Below, in pieces: positions 1 through 5,739 of a DNA stretch of 10,959 nt. The notes under the pieces were generated by a model. The model did not search any database, was not told the DNA's origin, and saw nothing but the letters and a program-made list of their open reading frames with translations. The DNA comes from Nitriliruptorales bacterium. Lineage in GTDB: Bacteria > Actinomycetota > Nitriliruptoria > Euzebyales > Egibacteraceae. The position numbers and the translations under genes are program-made. Location: assembly GCA_007126835.1 (NCBI GenBank), contig SLAO01000148.1, positions 1 through 10,959 of the forward strand, in the 5' to 3' direction. How positions within the stretch are numbered: position 1 is the stretch's first letter; each line of letters starts with the position of its first letter.

Positions 1-55
1 CAAGGTCTGGACACCGCGCCGTCGTGACGCCACCATTGGCCGCGGGGGAGGCCCA

Positions 56-655
56 GTGCTTCGAACGACCGAGAAGACCGCGCTGCAGCAGCTAGCTCGG
101 GACGAGCTGCCGGGCCTGTATGCCCTAGCACGCCGGCTCGGCGGGGAAGACCCTGAGGACCTGGTGCAAGAGGCGCTGTTGCGCGCCTGCCGTTCGTTCT
201 ACTCCCTGCAAGACCGCCAGGCCGGACCGAAGTGGCTGCGCGTCATCCTCACCAACGTCTGGCGAGACCGCCTCCGCCGGGACTACCGGGCTCCAGACGA
301 GCTGCCCGTCGAGCAGGAGGAGACGTTCTCGCTGTACCGGCGGTTGGAGGAGGAAGACCCCCTGCCCTACTCCGACACGCTGCACATCGACTTCCTCGGC
401 GCGTTCTCCGAGTACGACGTCCACGTGGTGCTCTGGCGTGTGCCGCCTCGCTACCGGGCGCCGCTCGTCCTGCGCTACGTCGAGGGTTTTGCCACCGCCG
501 AGGTCGCCAGCATGCTCGACTTGCCGCTCGGCACGGTGCTGTCGCAACTGCACCGCGGTCGTCAGCGGTTCGAACGCGAGATGTGGGCGTACGCCGAGGA
601 GTCGGGCTTGCTCGCCGACGAGCAGTTCGCGACGCCCAAGGGGGAGTCGCCATGA
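56..655 (+). CDS. ECF-type RNA polymerase sigma factor
   Basis: The 199-residue protein has the two-domain layout of extracytoplasmic-function sigma-70 factors, which direct RNA polymerase to a small regulon. Region 2 spans about residues 15-80, with a DLVQEALLRA helix at 35-44 and the W60-L-x3-L-x-N67 pattern before a basic stretch. An acidic linker (about 80-115) precedes region 4 (about 125-180), whose helix-turn-helix runs from A146 to about R169 (LPLGTVLSQLHRGR). The start is GTG at 56, chosen because GGGGGAG (44-50) lies 5 bases upstream. The stop overlaps the anti-sigma start as ATGA, implying translational coupling and a sigma/anti-sigma partnership. The linker between regions 2 and 4 is longer than in minimal ECFs. 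The upstream promoter, where autoregulation would be seen, lies outside the window. Family call is secure; ECF subgroup and target promoter are unknown. Confidence 0.93.
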   Translation: MLRTTEKTALQQLARDELPGLYALARRLGGEDPEDLVQEALLRACRSFYSLQDRQAGPKWLRVILTNVWRDRLRRDYRAPDELPVEQEETFSLYRRLEEEDPLPYSDTLHIDFLGAFSEYDVHVVLWRVPPRYRAPLVLRYVEGFATAEVASMLDLPLGTVLSQLHRGRQRFEREMWAYAEESGLLADEQFATPKGESP

Positions 656-915
656 CCGCCCCGATGGGTTGCGCCGAGGCCGTCCAGCGACTGTGGGAGT
701 TCCTCGACGGCGGACTCGACGAGCGCGACCGCGACGCGGTCGACCCGCATCTCGCCCTCTGCCTGCGCTGCTGTGGCGAGCTGGCGTTCAGCCGGGAGCT
801 CCACCGGCTGCTGCGCACCAAGACCGGCAGCGAGCTACCCGCCGACGCCAAGGTCCGCCTCGAGCAGTTCATCGACGATCTTGACGAGGCCCCTGACGAA
901 GAGGTGACTCCATGA
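652..915 (+). CDS. Zinc-finger (zf-HC2/ZAS) anti-sigma factor
   Basis: The 87-residue protein has no membrane segment. Its N-terminal zf-HC2 motif has C7 followed by H33-x3-C37-x2-C40 (plus C41). This is the spacing of zinc-binding anti-sigma factors of the RsrA/ChrR type, which hold an ECF sigma inactive and release it when the zinc-thiol centre is oxidised or perturbed. The C-terminal part (about 42-87) is charged and helical and could wrap the sigma factor. The ATG at 652 follows AAGGGGGAG (638-646) by 5 bases and overlaps the sigma stop; its own stop overlaps the next start as ATGA. Inference: it is the cognate anti-sigma of the preceding gene and senses redox state, metal or metalloid directly in the cytoplasm. 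The actual signal cannot be read from the sequence. Confidence 0.9.
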   Translation: MTAPMGCAEAVQRLWEFLDGGLDERDRDAVDPHLALCLRCCGELAFSRELHRLLRTKTGSELPADAKVRLEQFIDDLDEAPDEEVTP

Positions 916-2114
916 GTGGCGATCCCGCGACGCAGGAAGTCCGGCGCGACCTGCTCTTCCAGGACGAGATCCGCGATGCCGTGCGCCGCTCCTACCAAGG
1001 CATCCCCATGGGAGCCGGCCGTGCGGTGGCCGAGCGCTTCTACGCCCCCGAGGAGCTGGCGTTCGTACCCGAGACCGCGGTGACTTGGGCACTGGGCGTG
1101 GGCAACCCGGTCCGCCACGCCGCGCTCGCCGAGGGTGAGACCGTCCTCGACGTCGGATGTGGCGGCGGCATCGATAGCGTCCTGGCCGCTATCCAGGTCG
1201 GACCGGCGGGCCACGTCATCGGCCTGGACATGCTCGCCGAGATGTGTGACCGCGCCCGCGGTGCCGCAGAGGAGGCCGGCACGAGCGGCTGGTCCAGGTT
1301 CGAGCAGGGAGAGATGGAGGCGCTTGCCCTGCCCGACGCATCCGTGGACGTGGCGATCTCCAACGGGGTCATCAACCTGTCACCGCGCAAGGGTCGCGCA
1401 CTGGCCGAGCTCTCCCGCGTTCTCGCACCCGGGGGTCGGGTGTGCTTCGCCGACCTCACCGTCGACGGCGAGCTGCCCCCCGAGGTCCTCGCCAGCGAGG
1501 CGGCATGGGCGGGATGCATCGCCGGAGCGGTATCCGAGGAGCTGCTGGCCAAGAAGCTCGGTCGTGCCGGCCTGACCGACATCGAGTTCACCGAGCGGAT
1601 GACGTTCACACTCGACGACGTCGCCGCCTACCCGCTGTTCACCGCCGACGTCGTCGAGCTGATGCGCCAGCTGTTGCCAGAAGCCGCGCAGGCGCGTGTC
1701 GCCACGGGCTTGATCGTGACCGCCAGGAAACCAAGCGACGCGAGTGTGGCGATCGACGGCGGCGCCGCGAGCGCCCTCGAGTCCACCGTGGGGATGGCCA
1801 CGGTGCGACTTGACGACATCACCCCGGACATCGCGGAAGCTCCCGGGGTGGCGGTGCGCCACCTCAAGCGGGTGGAGGACGTCGAGCTCAAGGTCCTCGA
1901 CGTCGAGCCCGGGGGCTCGACACCGTGGCATACCCACCACCACGCCCATGAGGGTGTGGTCATCGGCGGAGCCGGGGCGCTGCGGCTGGAGTCCGGCCGC
2001 GAGCCGTTGGCCCCCGGCACGGTGTTCTCGGTGGCGCCGGGCGCTCGGCACGCGATCGTCAACGAGCACACCGAACCGTTGCGCTTCGTGTGCATGGACT
2101 GCTTCATCCACTAG
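912..2114 (+). CDS. ArsM-like SAM methyltransferase fused to a C-terminal cupin
   Basis: The protein has 400 residues. Residues about 20-275 form a class I SAM-dependent methyltransferase: motif I VLDVGCGGGID (78-88), acidic motif GLDM (104-107), then SNGVINLSP (150-158) and AGCIAGA (200-206). These match the arsenite methyltransferase (ArsM/AS3MT) family pattern. Of the three cysteines that bind As(III) in CmArsM/AS3MT, only the third is kept (C202). The first (GCG motif) is V63 and the second (SNC motif) is G152. Residues about 290-400 are a single cupin with H340-x-H342-x4-E347 and H380 as likely metal ligands, ending in C394-x2-C397. The start is fixed by the ATGA overlap and by GAGG at 901-904. 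Being in one transcript with sigma and anti-sigma, it is probably the main induced product. Arsenite as substrate is doubtful; another soft nucleophile is possible. Confidence 0.87.
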   Translation: MSGDPATQEVRRDLLFQDEIRDAVRRSYQGIPMGAGRAVAERFYAPEELAFVPETAVTWALGVGNPVRHAALAEGETVLDVGCGGGIDSVLAAIQVGPAGHVIGLDMLAEMCDRARGAAEEAGTSGWSRFEQGEMEALALPDASVDVAISNGVINLSPRKGRALAELSRVLAPGGRVCFADLTVDGELPPEVLASEAAWAGCIAGAVSEELLAKKLGRAGLTDIEFTERMTFTLDDVAAYPLFTADVVELMRQLLPEAAQARVATGLIVTARKPSDASVAIDGGAASALESTVGMATVRLDDITPDIAEAPGVAVRHLKRVEDVELKVLDVEPGGSTPWHTHHHAHEGVVIGGAGALRLESGREPLAPGTVFSVAPGARHAIVNEHTEPLRFVCMDCFIH

Positions 2115-2146
2115 GCGACGGCGGAGGTTTTTCTCCCCACCGTGCA

Positions 2147-2168
2147 ATGCCACGCCGTCGAGTGGCGT
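2147..2168 (+). terminator. Weak stem-loop between the two methyltransferase genes
   Basis: Arms ATGCCAC (2147-2153) and GTGGCGT (2162-2168) pair over 7 bp with one G-T wobble, around an 8-base loop. It lies 32 bases after the stop of the methyltransferase-cupin gene. There is no T-run after it, so it could be a U-less terminator, an attenuator or chance. The rest of 2115-2284 shows no recognisable promoter. Confidence 0.25.
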
Positions 2169-2271
2169 CCTTGTCGGTAACACCCGCGCACGTTCGCGAC
2201 CGCGAGGCTTCGCCAGCTCCGAAGCCCGGTTGCGCAGACACACCGGGACGCCAGGCAGGAGCCAACCAACC

Positions 2272-2279
2272 AGGAGGTG
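2272..2279 (+). promoter_or_regulatory. Strong Shine-Dalgarno fixing the second methyltransferase start
   Basis: AGGAGGTG ends 5 bases (7 from the AGGAGG core) before the ATG at 2285. It is the best ribosome binding site in the window. It excludes upstream in-frame starts and argues that the gene is actively translated. Confidence 0.85.
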
Positions 2280-2284
2280 CGGCC

Positions 2285-3061
2285 ATGGCAGCAGAAACGC
2301 CGGTCGACGTGAGCCGGCTGCGCAGTGAGATCCGCATCAAGTACAGCGAGGTCGCCGAGCGGCCCGACGCCGAGCACCACTTCCACACCGGGCGCAAGGC
2401 GCTCGACCACCTCGGCTACGACCCCGAGACGCTGGCGCCGTTGCCCGCGGACGCCGTCGACGCGTTCGCCGGCGTCGCGCACGTCTTCGGCTTCGGGCTG
2501 CCGGCGAAGGGGGAGAACGTCGTCGACATCGGCTCGGGCTCGGGCACCGACGCGCTGATCGCGGCCCACGCGGTGGGGGACACCGGGGGCGTCATCGGTG
2601 TGGACATGAACGACGCGATGCTCCAGCGCGCCCAAGGCGCGGCGGCGGACGCTGGCCTGGACAACGTCGAGTTCCGAAGCGGCGTGGCCGAGGAGCTGCC
2701 GGTGCCCGGCGAGTGGGCCGACGTGGTGATCTCCAACGGCGTGCTCAACCTGGTCCCCGACAAGCTCGCGGCGTATCAGGAGATCTTTCGGGTCACGCGT
2801 CCAGGCGGGCGGTTGCAGGTCAGCGACATCTGCGTCGACCACGCCGTCCCCGACGAGGCCAAACAAGACGTCGATTTGTGGACTGCTTGAATCGCCGGTG
2901 CCCTGCCGTGCGCAGGGTGGCAGGAGATCATCGAGCAGGCCGGCTTCACCGACGTCAGGTTCAGCGAGCGCGTCGACACCTTCGCCGGGGCCTCGGGTGA
3001 AGACAAGGCCCGAGCGTTTGGCACGTTCGGCTACGTCATCCGGGCCAACAAGCCGGGCTGA
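2285..3061 (+). CDS. Probable selenocysteine-containing ArsM-like methyltransferase (TGA read-through)
   Basis: Read through one TGA, the frame encodes 258 residues. Seen: SAM motif I VVDIGSGSGTD (79-89), GVDM (105-108), SNGVLNLVP (150-158), SDIC (180-183), then W-T-A-TGA-I-A-G-A (199-206). The TGA is codon 202, aligned with Cys202 of the upstream paralog and the third arsenic-binding Cys of ArsM. The 56 codons after it stay in frame, with G or C in 50 of 56 third positions, and carry family-like sequence (AGFTDV at 219-224, FGTFGYVIRANKPG at the end). The positions of the other two ArsM cysteines are F70 and G152; C209 lies seven residues after the TGA and could be a redox partner. A SECIS-like hairpin follows directly. 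Alternative: a recent nonsense mutation giving a 201-residue fragment. Selenocysteine-insertion genes are not in the window, so the reading is inferred. It has no cupin. Confidence 0.75.
2888..2890 (+). other. Candidate selenocysteine codon (in-frame TGA, residue 202)
   Basis: The TGA replaces the TGC (1515-1517) found at the same residue number in the paralog. Its flanks W199 and IAGA (203-206) are the conserved surroundings of the catalytic Cys in ArsM-like enzymes. Sec at a catalytic Cys position, with Cys-containing homologs, is the classic signature of bacterial selenoproteins. Confidence 0.7.
2894..2921 (+). promoter_or_regulatory. SECIS-like hairpin after the in-frame TGA
   Basis: A perfect 6-bp stem, CCCTGC (2901-2906) with GCAGGG (2912-2917), closes a 5-base loop CGTGC. 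A possible lower helix GCC (2894-2896)/GGC (2919-2921) lies across an asymmetric internal loop. The apical loop begins 17 bases after the TGA and has G as its second base. That fits the known bacterial SECIS rules (loop about 16-37 bases downstream, a G in the first two loop bases), where SelB binds. GC-rich DNA makes hairpins easily, so alone it is only supportive. Confidence 0.55.
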
Positions 3062-3071
3062 GCCGGGCTGA

Positions 3072-4361
3072 CTAGGAGGCCGGGCGGACGGCCACCTCGA
3101 GCACGCGGTGGCCGTCCATCCGGGTGATCTCCAACCGGCACTCCTCGCCGTCGACGGCGTCTCCGACCTCAGGCAGCCGGCCCAGACGGGCGATGACGTA
3201 CCCGGCGACGGTCTCCCAGTCGCCCTCGGGAAGCCGGATGTCGAGGTGGGTCGCGAGCTCGTCGGGTCGCAAGGACCCCGGCACCATCACCGCGCCGTCG
3301 GCCCGTCGTCGCAGGGAGCGCCGACGGTCGGTCTCGTCCTCGAAGGCGCCGATCAGCTCCTCGAGCAGGTCCTCGAGGGCCACCAGGCCGGTGACGCTGC
3401 CGAACTCGTCGACGACCAGGGCGATGTGCTGGCGTCGGGAGCGCATGTCGAGCATGAGCTCCTCGACCGGTCGGCTCTCAGGGGTCAGCATCGCCGGCCC
3501 CGCCAGTTGCCCGGCGTTCAGCCGGTCGCGGTCGTCGGGGTCGATGGCCAGGACGTCTTTGACGTGGAGAACCCCGACGACGTCGTCGAGGTCGCCGCTG
3601 TGCACCGGCAACCGGGACCGCCCGCTGGCGCTGGCAACGCGTTCGATCTCGTCGACCGACGCGTCCGCAGCGATTGCGACCACGTCGGGGCGCGGGACCA
3701 TCGCCGCCTCGGCATCCAGCCCCGACAGGTCGATCGCGCGGGTCAGCAACGCTTGCTCGTCCACGTCGATCCGGCCGCGTCGGGCGGACTCCTCCAGCAG
3801 CAAGACGAGGTCCGCGGGCGCGTGGACCTGGGCGACCTCGTCTTGCGGTTCGACCCCCGCGGCGCGCACCAGCACGTTCGACAGCCCGTTCAAGAACCGG
3901 ATGAACGGGCGCAGCAGGCGCACGAACCACCGGAACGGCCGGGCGATCAGCAGCGCGGAGCGCTCGGGGTGCGAGATCGCCCACGACTTGGGGGCCATCT
4001 CCCCGACGACCATGTGCAGGAAGATCGTCACGCCAAGCGCGATCACCAGCGAGGCCACCGCGGTGATCGGCCGGGGGATCGCCGTGCCGGCCAGCACCGC
4101 GTCGAGGCCGGCGTGCAGCGCTGGCTCGGCAGTGGCCCCCAGGCCCAGCGACGCCATCGTGATCCCGAGCTGGGCGCCGGCCAGCATCAGCGAGATCTCC
4201 CGCAGCCCGGCCAGCGCGTGACCGGCTGCCTTGGACCCCTCCTCAGCGAGCGCCTCGATCTTGGAGCGCCGTGCCGCCAGCAGCGCGAACTCCGCCGCGA
4301 CGAACGCTCCGTTGGCCAGCAGCAACCCCAGACCGACCAGCAGCGCGACGGAGGTGCTCAT
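3072..4361 (-). CDS. HlyC/CorC-family membrane protein with CBS pair (second of tandem)
   Basis: The protein has 429 residues. An N-terminal DUF21/CNNM membrane domain (about 1-185) contains NGAFVAAEFALLAARRSKIE, which is followed by the HMVVGEMAPKSWAI motif. A CBS pair (about 205-335) follows, with LDDVVGVLHVKDVL and HIALVVDEFGSVTGLVALEDLLEELIG. A CorC_HlyC C-terminal domain (about 345-425) comes last. The family is annotated as hemolysin-like or magnesium/cobalt transport-related; the true role, probably divalent cation efflux or homeostasis, is not settled. The start is ATG at 4361, because it overlaps the upstream paralog's stop as ATGA and has GAGGGAG (4378-4372) 10 bases upstream. It ends 10 bases from the convergent methyltransferase stop, with no obvious terminator between. 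A 10-bp tandem duplication (3051-3070) sits at that junction. Confidence 0.9.
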   Translation of the reverse strand: MSTSVALLVGLGLLLANGAFVAAEFALLAARRSKIEALAEEGSKAAGHALAGLREISLMLAGAQLGITMASLGLGATAEPALHAGLDAVLAGTAIPRPITAVASLVIALGVTIFLHMVVGEMAPKSWAISHPERSALLIARPFRWFVRLLRPFIRFLNGLSNVLVRAAGVEPQDEVAQVHAPADLVLLLEESARRGRIDVDEQALLTRAIDLSGLDAEAAMVPRPDVVAIAADASVDEIERVASASGRSRLPVHSGDLDDVVGVLHVKDVLAIDPDDRDRLNAGQLAGPAMLTPESRPVEELMLDMRSRRQHIALVVDEFGSVTGLVALEDLLEELIGAFEDETDRRRSLRRRADGAVMVPGSLRPDELATHLDIRLPEGDWETVAGYVIARLGRLPEVGDAVDGEECRLEITRMDGHRVLEVAVRPAS

Positions 4362-5680
4362 GCCGGCGCCGCTCCCTCGGCGCCGAGCGGGTCCCGGGGG
4401 GTCAGCACCACGCGGCCGACGGCGTGGCCGTCGAGGGCGACCACCCGCAGCGACGCGGTCGGCAGGGTGATCTCGTCGCCCACCGCGGGCATCCGCCCGA
4501 GCGCGGCCATCAGCAGCCCCGACAAGGTGTCGTAGTCCCCCTCGGGCAGCCGCACGCCGGTGTCGCGCTCGGTCTCGTCGAGCCGCCACCTCCCCGGCAC
4601 CAGGAAGGCCCCGCCGGCAAGGGGCAGCGCGGCGGGCTCGGCTGGGTCGTGCTCGTCGCGGATCTCGCCGACGAGCTCCTCGACGATGTCCTCCAGCGTC
4701 ACCACGCCAGCCGTGCCGCCGAACTCGTCGATCACCAGCGCGAGCTGGGTGTGGGCGTCGCGCAGCTCACCGAGCAGCTGGGGCAGGGGAGCCGACTCGG
4801 GTACCGCCAGCGGCTCGGTCATCAACGTGGTGATCGACCGGTTGGGGCGCGCGGCCGGAGGAACGCCGAGCACGTCTTTGACCTGCACCACCCCGCGGAC
4901 GTCGTCGAGGCCGTCACCGACCACCAGGAACCGGGAGTGGCCGGACTCGCGGAACAGCGCGCGCAGATCGTCGCAGGTGGCGTCGACGTCGATCGCGGTG
5001 ACGTGCGTGCGGGGCGCCATCGCGTCGCCGGCGCGCAGCTCCCGGAAGTCCAGCGCCCGCCCCAGCAGCGCGGTCTGACTCGCCGACAGGCCGCCTTGGC
5101 GGCTCGACTGCGCGATGATGTGTTCGAGCTCGTCGGGGTCGACGCCGCCCTCGAGCTCCTCGACCGGCTGGATGCGCAGCAGGCGCAGCAACCCGTTGCT
5201 CGCCCCGTCGAACAGGCGGATCACCGGCCCGGCCACCTTCAGGTACAGCAGGGTGCTGGCCGCCAGGGCGCGCGCGAAGGGTTCGGCCCGAGCGATCGCC
5301 AGGTTCTTCGGCGCGAGCTCACCCACGACCATCTGCACCGCGGTGGCGAACAGCAACCCCAGCGTCAGCGCCACGCCGACCACCGCCGCGTCGGGCACCC
5401 CCAGCAGCGCGAGCAGCGGTTGCAGCGCGCGGCCCAGGGTCGGCTCGGCAACGAACCCCACCAGCAGCGACGTCGCCGTGATGCCAAGCTGCGCGCCCGA
5501 CAGCATGAACGACAAGCGCCGCAGCACTTCCACGGCCCGTCGCGCCGGCCGGTCGCCGCCCTCGGCGGCTTCCTCCAGGTGGGTCCGACGCGCGGCGACG
5601 TAGGCGAACTCGGCCGCGACGAAGTAGCCGTTGAGGGCGATCAGCACCGCGACGAGGGCCAACCCGGCGGCGATCTCCAC
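4358..5680 (-). CDS. HlyC/CorC-family membrane protein with CBS pair (first of tandem)
   Basis: The 440-residue protein has the same domain order as its downstream paralog. Its DUF21/CNNM membrane domain (about 1-190) contains NGYFVAAEFAYVAARRTHLE and MVVGELAPKNLAIA. Two CBS domains follow (about 210-340, with LDDVRGVVQVKDVLG and LALVIDEFGGTAGVVTLEDIVEELVGE), then a CorC_HlyC domain (about 350-430). The start is GTG at 5680, since no ATG fits before NGYFVAAEF; a GGGGG run (5693-5689) lies 8 bases upstream. Its stop overlaps the paralog start by 4 bases, so the two are translated together and may form a heteromer, as tandem pairs of this family are common in actinobacteria. The VanW-domain gene lies 59 bases upstream on the same strand, so all three may share a transcript. 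Cation specificity cannot be told. Confidence 0.9.
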   Translation of the reverse strand: MEIAAGLALVAVLIALNGYFVAAEFAYVAARRTHLEEAAEGGDRPARRAVEVLRRLSFMLSGAQLGITATSLLVGFVAEPTLGRALQPLLALLGVPDAAVVGVALTLGLLFATAVQMVVGELAPKNLAIARAEPFARALAASTLLYLKVAGPVIRLFDGASNGLLRLLRIQPVEELEGGVDPDELEHIIAQSSRQGGLSASQTALLGRALDFRELRAGDAMAPRTHVTAIDVDATCDDLRALFRESGHSRFLVVGDGLDDVRGVVQVKDVLGVPPAARPNRSITTLMTEPLAVPESAPLPQLLGELRDAHTQLALVIDEFGGTAGVVTLEDIVEELVGEIRDEHDPAEPAALPLAGGAFLVPGRWRLDETERDTGVRLPEGDYDTLSGLLMAALGRMPAVGDEITLPTASLRVVALDGHAVGRVVLTPRDPLGAEGAAPA

Positions 5681-5710
5681 CTAGCTCGCCCCCGGCCGGT
5701 CAGCGAGCCG

Positions 5711-5724
5711 CGCGGCCGGCCGCG
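5711..5724. repeat. Perfect 14-bp palindrome in a short intergenic gap
   Basis: CGCGGCCGGCCGCG is a perfect palindrome in the 59-base gap between the VanW-domain gene and the HlyC pair, followed by a smaller one (CGGATCCG, 5723-5730). It could be a protein-binding dyad or simply GC-rich chance. Confidence 0.35.
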
Positions 5725-5739
5725 GATCCGGAGGTTCGC

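Noticed and set aside
2171..2200. ECF-type promoter (GGTAAC with a downstream CGTT) before the second methyltransferase gene
   Set aside because: The spacing between the two boxes is about 9 bases, far below the roughly 16 needed.
2285..2890. Second methyltransferase as a truncated 201-residue gene or simple pseudogene
   Set aside because: The frame after the TGA is intact, GC3-rich and family-like, the TGA falls exactly on the conserved Cys, and a SECIS-like hairpin follows. A recent nonsense mutation stays possible but is the less economical reading.
3051..3070. 10-bp tandem duplication AGCCGGGCTG at the convergent stop region as a terminator
   Set aside because: The possible stems are only 4 bp with tiny loops and there is no T-run; it is probably slippage beside the stop codon.
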